Positions 17,663 through 26,400 of a stretch of 64,000 nucleotides of DNA are shown here, in pieces; positions within the stretch are counted from its first letter, which is position 1; each line of letters opens with the position of its first letter. The stretch is from positions 124,001 to 188,000 of the forward strand of contig NZ_JSXI01000016.1 in assembly GCF_000803065.1 (NCBI RefSeq). Direction: 5' to 3'. Under the pieces are notes generated by a model. The model did no database searches and had not been told where the DNA came from. It was given only the letters and a program-made list of their open reading frames with translations. The position numbers and the translations under genes are program-made. Origin of the DNA: Sphingomonas sp. ERG5 (lineage in GTDB: Bacteria; Pseudomonadota; Alphaproteobacteria; Sphingomonadales; Sphingomonadaceae).

Positions 17663-19413
17663 TGTATCGCATCGGTCGCGCCGCCACGTTCGCCGCGTTG
17701 CTTTCGCTGGCTGGCGCGCCGGTCGCAGTGTCGGCGCAGGAGGACCCGCCGGCGGCGCGCGCCACCACCGGTGGTGATATCGTTGCCTATGACCAGATCC
17801 ACAAACCGGTGATCGGCCGGGGTGGCATGGTGGTGAGTCAGAACGCGATCGCCGCGCGGGTCGGCGCCGACATCCTGCGCAAGGGCGGCAATGCGGTCGA
17901 TGCGGCGGTCGCGGTCGGTTTCGCGCTCGCGGTGGTGCTGCCGCGCGCGGGCAATGTCGGTGGCGGCGGCTATATGCTCGTGCATATGCCGGCCAGGGGC
18001 GGAAAACCGGCCGCCGACCTGGCGATCGACTATTATGGTCAGGCCTCACGCAACACGACGCCCGACCTGCTGCTCGACTCCAAGGGCAAGTTCGACCCGG
18101 CCAAGGGCTATTCGATGAAGGGCGTCGCCATTCCCGGCACCGTCGCCGGATTGTGGGAAGCGCATCAGCGTTTCGGCAGCTTGCCCTGGGGCACGCTGAT
18201 CGCGCCGGCGATCGCGATGGCGACCAAGGGCGTCGTGCTGAGCGATGATGAGGCGCAAGCCAATGCCGACCAGAAAAAGGCCATGGCGGACGATCCCGCC
18301 GCACTTGCGGTCTATTTCAAGCCCGATGGCAGCGCTTATGCGCCGGGTGAATTATGGCGCCAGCCCGATCTTGCGAAAACGCTGAAGACGATCGCTACCA
18401 AGGGGCGTGATGGCTTCTACACAGGCCCGCTGGCGACGACGCTCGCTGCGGGGATCAAGGCCGGTGGCGGGGTGATCGACGCGCAGGACCTCGCCGACTA
18501 TCGGCCGATCGTCTCGGTCCCGATCTGGTCGAGCTATCGTGGCCGCAAGATCGCCTATATGCCGCCGACCGCTTCCGGGGTCAGCGTCGCCGAAGCGATG
18601 AACATCCTCGAGGCCTTCCCGGTGCGGGAAGGCAAATGGGGTAGCATCGCCAATCTCCATCTGCTTGCCGAGACGCTGAAGATCGTATCATCCGACCGCC
18701 GCCTGGTCGGGGGCGGTCCCGACTGGCGGACCCCGACCTCGGGGTTGGCGAGCAAAGCCTATGCGGTCGAGCGTGCAAAGCTGATCCGCACCGACCGCTC
18801 GCTTGGGCGCGCCGATATGCCGGAGGGCAATCCCTATCCGTTCGAGAGCAAGGACACGACGCACTTCTCGATCGTCGATGCGGCCGGCGGCGCGGTCAGC
18901 AACACCTATACGCTATCGGCCTCTTATGGTGCGCATGTCGTGGCGCCGGGCACTGGCGTGCTGCTCAACAACTCGCTCGGCAATCTCGCCTGGGGTCGTG
19001 GCTCCGACGGTCAGCGCCGCGCGACCCTTCCGGTCGCGGGCAAGCGGGTCGGATCGACGATCACCCCGATCATCGTCTTCCAGGATGACAAGCCCTGGCT
19101 GGTCACCGGTACGCCGGGCGGCGGTTACATCATCGCGACGATGGTGCAGATGCTGTCCAATGTGATGGATTTCGACCTCAACATCGCCGAAGCGGCCGAG
19201 CGTCCGCGTATCAACCAGGGTGATGCCGATGCGCCGCTGGAACTCGAACAGGGCTTCTCGCCCGACCTGATCGCGCTGCTCGAGGCAAAGGGGCACAAGG
19301 TCCGGATGTCGAACACGATGGGCAGCGTGCAATCGATCATGGTGGCCGGCGACCGCTTTCTTGGTGCGGCCGATACGCGCCGCCCGGATGCAATGGCGGC
19401 CGGGGTTCGCTAG
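17662..19413 (+). CDS. ggt: Periplasmic gamma-glutamyltransferase
   Basis: 583 residues with a signal peptide ending VSAQ. The precursor is autocleaved before a Thr: here D398-T399-T400-H-F-S matches the small-subunit start of GGTs, so T399 is the predicted nucleophile. Other conserved parts: VVSQNAIAARVGADILRKGGNA, NVGGGGYML, and TGTPGGGYIIATMVQ binding the alpha-carboxylate. The enzyme cleaves or transfers gamma-glutamyl groups from glutathione and related peptides. Its start overlaps the receptor stop by one base, and an exported M20 peptidase follows, so the three act on the same imported compounds. Confidence 0.93.
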   Translation: MYRIGRAATFAALLSLAGAPVAVSAQEDPPAARATTGGDIVAYDQIHKPVIGRGGMVVSQNAIAARVGADILRKGGNAVDAAVAVGFALAVVLPRAGNVGGGGYMLVHMPARGGKPAADLAIDYYGQASRNTTPDLLLDSKGKFDPAKGYSMKGVAIPGTVAGLWEAHQRFGSLPWGTLIAPAIAMATKGVVLSDDEAQANADQKKAMADDPAALAVYFKPDGSAYAPGELWRQPDLAKTLKTIATKGRDGFYTGPLATTLAAGIKAGGGVIDAQDLADYRPIVSVPIWSSYRGRKIAYMPPTASGVSVAEAMNILEAFPVREGKWGSIANLHLLAETLKIVSSDRRLVGGGPDWRTPTSGLASKAYAVERAKLIRTDRSLGRADMPEGNPYPFESKDTTHFSIVDAAGGAVSNTYTLSASYGAHVVAPGTGVLLNNSLGNLAWGRGSDGQRRATLPVAGKRVGSTITPIIVFQDDKPWLVTGTPGGGYIIATMVQMLSNVMDFDLNIAEAAERPRINQGDADAPLELEQGFSPDLIALLEAKGHKVRMSNTMGSVQSIMVAGDRFLGAADTRRPDAMAAGVR

Positions 19414-19437
19414 CGTTCAAGCAAAAGGGGAATGACG

Positions 19438-20907
19438 ATGATTCGCAGCCTGCTCTTCGCCACCACGGCGCTCGCACTTTCGACCGGCGTGCACGCCCAG
19501 ACGCTATCAGAGGCACAGCGCGGTGCGATCCTCGCCAATGTCGATGGCCGCGCCCCGGCGCTGGCCGCGACCGCCAGGAAGATTTGGGATTATGCCGAAG
19601 TCGGTTTCCAGGAGACCAGGAGTTCGGGGCTGCTGCAAGCCGATCTCAAGAAAGCCGGCTTCACCGTCACGCCGGGCGTTGCGGGCATGCCAACCGCATT
19701 CGTCGCCAGCTTCAAGAACGGTGCCGGTCCGGTGATCGCCATCTTGGCCGAATTCGATGCGTTGCCCGGTCTTGCGCAGGATGCGACGCCGGCGCGCGCG
19801 CCGATCGCCGGCAAGCTGGCCGGTCATGGCTGCGGTCACAATATCTTCGGCGCCGCCTCGGCCACCGCGGCGCTGGCGATCAAGGACTGGATGATCGCCA
19901 ACAAGATCCAGGGCGAACTCCGGGTCTATGGCACGCCCGCAGAGGAGGGCGGTTCCGGCAAGGTCTATATGGTGCGCGCCGGATTGTTCGATGATGTCGA
20001 TGCGGTGCTGCACTGGCATCCCGGCGACCAGAACGGCGTCGCCGTTGGCAAGAGCCAGGCGAACATCTCAGGCAAGTTCCGCTTCCATGGCCTTGCCGCG
20101 CATGCCTCGGCCGCGCCCGATAAGGGCCGGTCGGCGCTTGACGGGGTCGAGGTGATGAACGTCGCGGTCAATTACCTGCGCGAACATATCCCGATGTCGA
20201 CGCGCATCCATTACATCGTCACCAATGGCGGTCAGGCGCCCAACGTCGTGCCCGATTTCGCCGAAAGCTATTATTACGTCCGCAACACCGATCCCGCGAT
20301 CGTCAAATCGGTGATGGCGCGCGTGCAGAAGGCGGCCGAAGGTGCCGCGCTGGCGACCGGCACGACGGTCGAGTTCGAGGCGACCGGCGGCGTCTATTCG
20401 ATGCTGGCTAGCAACACGCTGGCGACGGTCATGCAGCGCAATCTGACCAAGGTGGGCGGTGAGACCTGGACGCCGGAAGAGCTGCAATGGGCCACCACGA
20501 TCCAGAAGACATTGCCGACTCAGAAGTCGCTGGACTCCGTTGGCGGGATCGACCCGATCTGGGCTGGCGATATGGGCGGATCGACCGATGTGGCGGACAT
20601 CAGCTGGACGGTGCCGACGATCGGCCTGGGCACCGCGACCTGGGTACCCGGCACGCCGGCGCATAGCTGGCAGGCGGTTGCAGCATCCGGCATGAGCATT
20701 GGCGCCAAGGGTGGCGTCGTCGCCGCCAAGACGATCGCCCTGACCGCCGCCGACCTGTTCACCAGCCCGCAGACTCTGGCCGAAGCGAAGGCGGAACTGG
20801 TCAAGGCACGTGGCCCGAATTTCCGCTACGAAGCGATGCTCGGCGATCGAAAGCCTGCGCTCGACTATCGTAAAGGCGCCAATGGGGCACCGGGCGGGTC
20901 GGAATAA
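19438..20907 (+). CDS. Exported M20 metallopeptidase/amidohydrolase, AbgB-like
   Basis: 489 residues with a signal peptide (MIRSLLFATTALALSTGVHA). An ATG also lies at 19432, but AAAAGGGG sits one base before it and seven before 19438, favouring the latter. The M20 metal site is visible as AGHGCGHNIFGAAS and PAEEGGSGKVYMVRAG, and the dimerisation lid lies in the middle third (KFRFHGLAAHASAAPDKGRS). Closest in style to AbgB/HipO-like hydrolases that remove acyl or aminobenzoyl groups from glutamate or other amino acids. It probably processes products of the gamma-glutamyltransferase upstream. Confidence 0.88.
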   Translation: MIRSLLFATTALALSTGVHAQTLSEAQRGAILANVDGRAPALAATARKIWDYAEVGFQETRSSGLLQADLKKAGFTVTPGVAGMPTAFVASFKNGAGPVIAILAEFDALPGLAQDATPARAPIAGKLAGHGCGHNIFGAASATAALAIKDWMIANKIQGELRVYGTPAEEGGSGKVYMVRAGLFDDVDAVLHWHPGDQNGVAVGKSQANISGKFRFHGLAAHASAAPDKGRSALDGVEVMNVAVNYLREHIPMSTRIHYIVTNGGQAPNVVPDFAESYYYVRNTDPAIVKSVMARVQKAAEGAALATGTTVEFEATGGVYSMLASNTLATVMQRNLTKVGGETWTPEELQWATTIQKTLPTQKSLDSVGGIDPIWAGDMGGSTDVADISWTVPTIGLGTATWVPGTPAHSWQAVAASGMSIGAKGGVVAAKTIALTAADLFTSPQTLAEAKAELVKARGPNFRYEAMLGDRKPALDYRKGANGAPGGSE

Positions 20908-20920
20908 TCGGACGGCCCTG

Positions 20921-20933
20921 ACCCGAAAAGGGT
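20921..20933. terminator. Short hairpin with T-run between convergent genes
   Basis: ACCC and GGGT around a GAAAA loop, followed on the plus strand by GTTTTAG. The four-base stem is weak, but position (between convergent stops) and trailing T residues suit a terminator for the peptidase operon. Confidence 0.4.
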
Positions 20934-20936
20934 GTT

Positions 20937-22283
20937 TTAGAAGAAGAAGCCGACAAGCAGGGTGGTGTTCAATCCGATCACCACCGCTGCGATTCCCCAG
21001 GCGGTGAGCTTCAGCCACAACGGGTTGGCGAACCCGCCCATCGTTTCCCGGCTGTTGGTGAAGCGCACCAGGGGCACGATGGCGAACGGCAGCTGCAGGC
21101 TGAGCACCACCTGGCTGAGCACCAGCAACTGTGTCGCGCCTGAATTGCCCGCAATCCCTACGACGATCACTGCTGGGATGATCGCCAGCATCCGCGTGAC
21201 CATGCGCCGGACCCAGATTTTGAGCTTCAGGTTGAGGAAGCCCTCCATCACGATCTGCCCGGCAAGCGTTCCCGTCACGGTCGAGTTCTGCCCTGAGGCC
21301 AGCAGCGCGACCGCGAACACCACGCTGGCCGCGCCCGCGCCGAGCGTCGGCGAGAGCAGTTTATAGGCCTGGTCGATATCGGCGACGTCGGTCTGGCCGG
21401 TGGTGTGAAACGCCGCCGCCGCGAGGATCAGGATCGAAGCGTTGATGAACAGGGCAAGGCCGAGCGCGATGGTACTGTCGAGTGTCGCATGGCGCACCGC
21501 ATCGCGCTTGCCCGCTTCGTCCTGGCCGAACTGCCGCGTCTGCACGATCGAGCTATGGAGGTAGAGATTGTGCGGCATCACCGTCGCGCCGAGAATGCCG
21601 ATCGCGATATACAGCATTGCCGGATTGGTGATCACCTCAGTGGTCGGGATCAGCCCCTTGGCGATGGCGGCGATGCTTGGCTGGGCAATGGCCAGTTCGT
21701 ACGCGAAGCAGCCCGCGATTACGATCAGCAACGTGATGATGAACGCTTCGAGCTTGCGGAAACCGAAGCGCTGCAGAGTCAGGATGACCAGCACGTCGAA
21801 CGCGGTCAGGCATACGCCGGCGATCAGCGGTAGGCCGAACAGCAATTGCAGCGCGATCGCGGTGCCAAGCACTTCGGCCAGGTCGCAGGCGATGATTGCG
21901 AGTTCGCACAGCACCCAAAGCGCGAAATTGACCGTCCGACCATAATGCGCGCGGCATGCCTGGGCGAGATCGAGTCCGGCGACGATGCCGAGCTTGGCCG
22001 ACAATGACTGCAGCACCATCGCCATCAGGTTCGACAGCAGGATGACCGAGAGCAGGGTATAGCCGAATGCTGACCCGCCGGCGAGATCGGTCGCCCAGTT
22101 GCCTGGGTCCATATAGCCGACCGCGACGAGATAACCCGGGCCGGCAAAGGCGCCGAGCTTGCGCCAGAAACGTCCCGCGCCGAGCGGCACCGCGACCGTA
22201 CGATAGCTTTCCGACAGCGATGGCGTACGGACTTCGCCAGCCATGCCGTGGACGGTTCCGGACGCAGGGGGAGGTGGCGACAT
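20937..22283 (-). CDS. mntH: Nramp-family divalent metal ion transporter
   Basis: 448 residues with eleven or so transmembrane helices. The TM1 metal-binding motif appears in [20 protein letters not shown] (D-P-G-N) and the TM6 motif in [18 protein letters not shown] (M-P-H), both diagnostic for proton-coupled Mn2+/Fe2+ importers of the MntH type. The N-terminus is slightly longer than in E. coli (MSPPPPAS lead). It lies 77 bp after the MTA phosphorylase gene on the same strand; that gap has a small CCTCC/GGAGG hairpin at 22338-22351 but no recognisable Mn riboswitch or clear MntR/Fur box. Confidence 0.94.
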   Translation of the reverse strand: MSPPPPASGTVHGMAGEVRTPSLSESYRTVAVPLGAGRFWRKLGAFAGPGYLVAVGYMDPGNWATDLAGGSAFGYTLLSVILLSNLMAMVLQSLSAKLGIVAGLDLAQACRAHYGRTVNFALWVLCELAIIACDLAEVLGTAIALQLLFGLPLIAGVCLTAFDVLVILTLQRFGFRKLEAFIITLLIVIAGCFAYELAIAQPSIAAIAKGLIPTTEVITNPAMLYIAIGILGATVMPHNLYLHSSIVQTRQFGQDEAGKRDAVRHATLDSTIALGLALFINASILILAAAAFHTTGQTDVADIDQAYKLLSPTLGAGAASVVFAVALLASGQNSTVTGTLAGQIVMEGFLNLKLKIWVRRMVTRMLAIIPAVIVVGIAGNSGATQLLVLSQVVLSLQLPFAIVPLVRFTNSRETMGGFANPLWLKLTAWGIAAVVIGLNTTLLVGFFF

Positions 22284-22360
22284 GCTCTTTCACTCCCCGA
22301 TGCAGGACTGGGCGTCAACAGGGATCACGGCGCTTCTCCTCCTGTCGGAGGCGTGAAAGC

Positions 22361-23230
22361 CTATCGTAAAACCCGCCCCATCACCGCATCGAGCTTTGCC
22401 AGCAACGCGGGATCACGCACCTCGGGCGCGGTGATCAGCGCCGCATCAAGCACGGTATCGAGCGGGGAGGGCGTCCGCTTCTCCGGCAGTGCCGCGGCGA
22501 ATGCCGCCACAGCCTGCCGCGCGATGGCCCCATTTGCGCCCATCTGTGCGATTACTTCGCTGACCTCCACATGATGTTCCTCCTCCCGCCAGCAGTCATA
22601 ATCGGTGACCATCCCAATCAACGCGTAGGGCAGCTCAGCCTCCCGCGCGAGCCTGGCTTCGGGCATTGCCGTCATGCCGATCACGTCGGCGCCCCATTGC
22701 CGGTACAACAGGCTTTCCGCACGGCTGGAGAATTGCGGCCCCTCCATGGCGAGATAGGTCGCCCCCTTGGCGACCGTGCCGCCCGCCGCGTTCACGGCTT
22801 CGGCGGCAAAGGCGGACAGGCGCGGGCAGACCGGTTCGGCCATCGAGACATGCGCGACCATGCCGGTGCCGAAAAAGCTCGAGGCGCGCGCGACAGTGCG
22901 GTCGATGAACTGATCGACCACCACGAAATTGCCCGGCGGCAATTCCTCGCGCAGCGACCCGATCGAGGAAATGGCGAGAATGTCGGTGCAGCCGGCACGC
23001 TTGAGCGCGTCGATATTGGCGCGGGCGTTCAGATCGGACGGTGCGATCCGGTGGCCCCTTCCATGACGGGGCAGGAACACCAGCTTGATTCCGCCGATCG
23101 ATCCGAACAGCAGCTCATCCGATGGGTCGCCCCAGGGAGTCTCGACACGTCGCCACTCGGCATTTTCGAGCGCATCGATCGCGTAAAGGCCCGATCCGCC
23201 GATGATTCCGATCGTCCAGTCATCATTCAT
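22361..23230 (-). CDS. mtnP: S-methyl-5'-thioadenosine phosphorylase
   Basis: 289 residues from MNDDWTIGIIGGSGLYAID; a longer upstream frame exists but lacks homology and would overlap the neighbouring promoter. Phosphate and nucleoside sites are visible: GGSGLY, LPRHGRGH, NYDL-type AISSIGSLREEL, AMEGPQFSSRAES and IGMTAMPEARLAREAE. The enzyme splits methylthioadenosine, a by-product of polyamine synthesis, to adenine and 5-methylthioribose-1-phosphate for methionine salvage. The final VTDYDCW is typical of MTAPs rather than purine nucleoside phosphorylases. Confidence 0.95.
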   Translation of the reverse strand: MNDDWTIGIIGGSGLYAIDALENAEWRRVETPWGDPSDELLFGSIGGIKLVFLPRHGRGHRIAPSDLNARANIDALKRAGCTDILAISSIGSLREELPPGNFVVVDQFIDRTVARASSFFGTGMVAHVSMAEPVCPRLSAFAAEAVNAAGGTVAKGATYLAMEGPQFSSRAESLLYRQWGADVIGMTAMPEARLAREAELPYALIGMVTDYDCWREEEHHVEVSEVIAQMGANGAIARQAVAAFAAALPEKRTPSPLDTVLDAALITAPEVRDPALLAKLDAVMGRVLR

Positions 23231-23303
23231 TCGCCGTTCCTTGGTACCGCCCCTGACGCAAACGCGTCGCGGTGCTCGATCTGCCGTTCCCTGGAGTCTT
23301 AAC

Positions 23304-23726
23304 ATGCGTTTCGCCGCATTCTTCCCCGTATTTCTTTCTGCCCTGATGCTTTTCCCTGTCGCGGCGCGCGCCGCCGAACCAGTGCTCGGCCGCTGGGTCA
23401 CGCAAAATCAGAAGGCGGTGGTGCAGATCGAACCATGCGGCGCCGCGATGTGCGGCCGAATCGTCAAGCTGCTACCCAAATCCGATGTCGGCAAGACGAT
23501 GGACGAACGCAATTCCGATGCGAAGCTGCGCACTCGCCCGCTGGTCGGCCTGCCGATCTTCCTCAACATGAAGGAAGACGATCATGAGTGGCGCGGCCGG
23601 CTGTACGATCCGCAATATGGCAATACTTATTCATCGGTGATCAGCCGCAACGCGGATGGAACGCTGCGGGTGAAGGGATGCTTTTTCATCATCTGCAAGA
23701 CGCAGACCTGGCATCCGGCGAGTTGA
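23304..23726 (+). CDS. Secreted DUF2147 domain protein
   Basis: 140 residues. A signal peptide (MRFAAFFPVFLSALMLFPVA, cleavage after ARA) is followed by the DUF2147 fold: LGRWVTQNQKAVVQIEPC, then MCGRIVKLLPK, RLYDPQYGNTYSSVI and the final TLRVKGCFFIICKTQTW. Family members are small periplasmic or extracellular lipocalin-like beta proteins of unknown function. Four Cys residues suggest two disulphides. It is a single gene, divergent from mtnP with 73 bp between the starts. The longer frame upstream of the signal peptide is not coding. Confidence 0.88.
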   Translation: MRFAAFFPVFLSALMLFPVAARAAEPVLGRWVTQNQKAVVQIEPCGAAMCGRIVKLLPKSDVGKTMDERNSDAKLRTRPLVGLPIFLNMKEDDHEWRGRLYDPQYGNTYSSVISRNADGTLRVKGCFFIICKTQTWHPAS

Positions 23727-23766
23727 GCGCGCGCCGCCGGTTCCTGGGATACGCGTGTCAATCCGA

Positions 23767-24390
23767 TCAAATCACCTGCGTGCCGATGCCATATTGATGC
23801 CAGGCGAAGATCGCCGCCGCGCCGCGATAGGGGCGCCATGCCTCGGCAAGATCACGAATCTGCTTTTCGCTCGGGCGCGTCTCATGGCCTAATATTCGTC
23901 CGACTTCGATTTGCACGGCCAGGTCGCCAGCCGGCCATATATCGCCACGCCCTTCGGCGAAGAGCAGATAGACTTCCGCCGACCAGCGGCCAATGCCCTT
24001 GATTCGGACCAGCGCGGCAACCGCTTCCTCGTCATCGACCGGAAGGTTGGCGAAATCGAGCCGTCCGCTCGTCACTTCATCGGCAAGGCTGCGGGCATAG
24101 CTTGCCTTTTGGCGTGACAGGCCCGCTTCGCGCAATTGCTCGTCGCTGGCGCGCGTGATGTTGCCGGGATCGTCGAGGCTGCCGACCAGACCTTCAAGCT
24201 TGTTCCACACGCTTTGCGCGGCCTTGGTGCTGACTTGCTGGCCGATGATCGTGCGCAGCAGCGTGGCATAGCCGCGCTCGCGGATGCGCGGCGGGGGATA
24301 GCCGACGCGCCCCAGTGCCGCGGCGAAAGCCGGCTCGCTCGCGGCAAGCGCGTCGAGTGCCGTACGAAGCTGATCTGCGCTCAGGCCCAT
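23767..24390 (-). CDS. DNA-3-methyladenine glycosylase II (AlkA-like, HhH-GPD)
   Basis: 207 residues starting MGLSADQLRTALDAL. The HhH-GPD fold is complete: YATLLRTIIGQQVSTKAAQ, the helix-hairpin-helix VRIKGIGRWSAEVYLLF, and the catalytic-Asp segment IWPAGDLAVQIEV. It removes 3-methyladenine and other alkylated bases as the first step of base excision repair. It lacks the N-terminal TBP-like domain of E. coli AlkA, as in the shorter alphaproteobacterial versions (yeast Mag1 type). Single gene, ending convergent with the DUF2147 gene. Confidence 0.92.
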   Translation of the reverse strand: MGLSADQLRTALDALAASEPAFAAALGRVGYPPPRIRERGYATLLRTIIGQQVSTKAAQSVWNKLEGLVGSLDDPGNITRASDEQLREAGLSRQKASYARSLADEVTSGRLDFANLPVDDEEAVAALVRIKGIGRWSAEVYLLFAEGRGDIWPAGDLAVQIEVGRILGHETRPSEKQIRDLAEAWRPYRGAAAIFAWHQYGIGTQVI

Positions 24391-24462
24391 ATCATCTTGC
24401 CTTGATCGAGGCTGCGTGGCGCGGCATGGCGGATGCCAATATCCGCATAGGAGGGAAGTTGC

Positions 24463-24780
24463 ATGCCAAAGCTTATCGTCGTGACGCGCGAAGGGGAAGA
24501 ACGCGAAATCGATGGCGAGGCGGGGCTTTCGGTCATGGAAGTCATCCGGGATGCCGGCATCGACGAGATCCTTGCGCTGTGTGGAGGCTGCTGCTCCTGC
24601 GCTACCTGCCATGTTCATGTCGATCCGGATTTTGCTGCCAAACTTCCGCCGATGAGCGAGGACGAGAACGACCTGCTCGATTCGTCGAGCGACCGCACCG
24701 AGACTTCGCGGCTGTCATGCCAGATCGACTTCACCGACGCGCTGGATGGATTGCGGGTGACCGTCGCGGCGGAGGATTGA
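24463..24780 (+). CDS. [2Fe-2S] ferredoxin, adrenodoxin/putidaredoxin type
   Basis: 105 residues. Cluster ligands are the Cys of the [16 protein letters not shown] loop plus the distant SRLSCQ Cys, the vertebrate/adrenodoxin-type spacing. The acidic patch after the loop ([10 protein letters not shown]) is where such ferredoxins dock to reductase and P450. SD GAGGGAAG precedes the ATG. No P450 or reductase gene is adjacent, so it may serve enzymes elsewhere, for example a P450 or Fe-S assembly. Confidence 0.93.
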   Translation: MPKLIVVTREGEEREIDGEAGLSVMEVIRDAGIDEILALCGGCCSCATCHVHVDPDFAAKLPPMSEDENDLLDSSSDRTETSRLSCQIDFTDALDGLRVTVAAED

Positions 24781-24790
24781 TCCTCTTCTC

Positions 24791-24813
24791 CCTTTCCTGC
24801 CGGGCGGGAAGGG
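24791..24813. terminator. Hairpin between convergent ferredoxin and lipoprotein genes
   Basis: CCTTTCCTGC pairs with GCGGGAAGGG (ten pairs with two G-T wobbles) around a CGG loop, followed on the plus strand by GGATTATTT. It probably ends the ferredoxin transcript and possibly both. Confidence 0.45.
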
Positions 24814-24816
24814 GGA

Positions 24817-25629
24817 TTATTTCGCGAAGCGCAGCACCGCCATCGGGGCGGTCTTGGACAAGGGTGTGGCTTTCCACACCATTGTCTTGCGCGCGCCGAT
24901 GGTGGTCGGGCCATCCTCATTATTCTGGCTGACGATTTCCGCGTTGGTGTCGAGCGTGAAGACGCCATCGAGCTTGCTCGACGCCTGGTCGGCGCCGGGC
25001 ACGTCCATGCCCATATTCTTGCCCGAGCTTTCATTGGCGAAGGCCGGCGCCTTTAGGCGCACGGTGTTGTTCGCGCGCACTTCGACGATGATGAACGGGA
25101 AGACCGCCTCGGCATCGACATTATAGGGATAGACGAAGCTGTGGGTCAGCGTGCCGGAGATCTGATAGTCGATGTCGAACTTGCCGTCGCCGCGATAGGT
25201 GACCTTGCGATAGCCCGCTTCTTTCGACAGCGCCTCGGCGATCGCCTTGTTCCTGGTCTCGGCCGCAGCTTTTTTCGCGGCTGCCTTGGCCTTCTCGTCG
25301 GCCCGGTCGTCGGTTTTCTCGTCCGTCGTTTGGCTGTCCTGCGCTACGATCTTCCACAGTGCGGGTTTCGGCTCGACCTTGTCGCCATCGTCGGAACCCG
25401 GTTCTGACGACTCGCTGGACGGCGCGTCATTTGAAAAGGCGCCGCCCATGCCCTTGCCGAATTCATCGCCGATATCGATCGCGATCACTTCACCGACATA
25501 GGAGAAGGTGAAGCTGCGATCGGCGTTGATCGTCATCTTCGAGACGAATTTGCCCGGTGCCAGCACGCAGCTGGCCAGCGCCAGCGGCAGAAGGGCGCCG
25601 ATCACGATGCGCAGCAGACGTCCGACCAT
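24817..25629 (-). CDS. Conserved lipoprotein of unknown function
   Basis: 270 residues. A lipoprotein signal ends LALASC (Cys21). The mature protein starts APGKFVSKMTINADRSFTFS, has a charged Lys/Ala/Asp/Glu-rich insert (about 100-135, EKTDDRADEKAKAAAKKAAA) that may be helical, and a beta-rich second half with YRKVTYRGDGKFDIDYQISG. No catalytic motif is visible. Similar proteins occur in sphingomonads as uncharacterised lipoproteins. It lies 21 bp downstream of the RlmB gene's stop on the same strand and may be co-transcribed with it. Confidence 0.8.
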   Translation of the reverse strand: MVGRLLRIVIGALLPLALASCVLAPGKFVSKMTINADRSFTFSYVGEVIAIDIGDEFGKGMGGAFSNDAPSSESSEPGSDDGDKVEPKPALWKIVAQDSQTTDEKTDDRADEKAKAAAKKAAAETRNKAIAEALSKEAGYRKVTYRGDGKFDIDYQISGTLTHSFVYPYNVDAEAVFPFIIVEVRANNTVRLKAPAFANESSGKNMGMDVPGADQASSKLDGVFTLDTNAEIVSQNNEDGPTTIGARKTMVWKATPLSKTAPMAVLRFAK

Positions 25630-25650
25630 GGCAACCCCCGTGACGCTGAC

Positions 25651-26400
25651 CTAACCTCGTGTCGTCACCGCATAGAGTGCGATCGCCGCAGCGTTCGACA
25701 CGTTCAGGCTCTCCACCTTAGGCGAGATCGGCAAGCGCGCAAGCTCGTCGCAATGCGCCGCAGTGTTCTGCCGCATGCCTTCGCCTTCGGCGCCGAGCAC
25801 CAGTGCGACGCGGGTTTCGCCCATTGCCTGGGCCAGTGTCTGCGTTGCTTCGCCGGTCAGGCCGACGCGCCAGAACCCGGCTTCCGCCACTTCTTCGAGC
25901 GCACGGGCGAGATTGACCACGCGTACCCAGGGCACGATCTCCAGCGCACCCGATGCCGAGCGCGCAATGGTGCCCGATTCCGGCGGTGAATGGCGGTCGG
26001 GAGTAATGATGCCGAGCGCATCGAACGCCGCCGCCGAGCGCAGGATCGCGCCGACATTGTGCGGGTCGGTCACCTGGTCGAGAATGACCAGCGGTCGGCG
26101 ATCGCCAGCCCCCTGATCGAGCAAGTCGCCAAGCCATACATCCTCAAGCGGATCGACTTCCGCGACCAGCCCCTGATGCGGCGCATCGCCCGGCACGAGC
26201 CGCGCGAGATCAGCGACATCGGCAAAGGTGATCGGGATCACCGGGGGGATGTCGAGCGAGGCCAGCGCCTCGCGCGTTGCCCATATTTTCCGCACCACGC
26301 GTTCGGGGTTGGCGAGCGCGGCGGTGACCGCGTGGCGGCCCCAGAAGCGGGGGCGACCGGCCGGCGCGTGCGAAGGGCGATGTCCTTTGCGTGCCATCAT
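25651..26400 (-). CDS. rlmB: 23S rRNA 2'-O-ribose methyltransferase, RlmB/TrmH (SPOUT) family
   Basis: 249 residues. A basic N-terminus (MARKGHRPSHA) leads to an RNA-binding substrate domain (about 20-95) and then the SPOUT knot: motif 1 LDQVTDPHNVGAILRSAAAF, motif 2 LVLGAEGEGM, motif 3 LPISPKVESLNVSNAAAIAL. The trefoil knot binds SAM and methylates G2251 in E. coli 23S rRNA; some paralogues act on mitochondrial or other sites, so the exact residue is inferred. Two adjacent ATGs (26400 and 26397) are possible; the first overlaps the M28 peptidase stop by one base (TGATG). Confidence 0.92.
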   Translation of the reverse strand: MMARKGHRPSHAPAGRPRFWGRHAVTAALANPERVVRKIWATREALASLDIPPVIPITFADVADLARLVPGDAPHQGLVAEVDPLEDVWLGDLLDQGAGDRRPLVILDQVTDPHNVGAILRSAAAFDALGIITPDRHSPPESGTIARSASGALEIVPWVRVVNLARALEEVAEAGFWRVGLTGEATQTLAQAMGETRVALVLGAEGEGMRQNTAAHCDELARLPISPKVESLNVSNAAAIALYAVTTRG

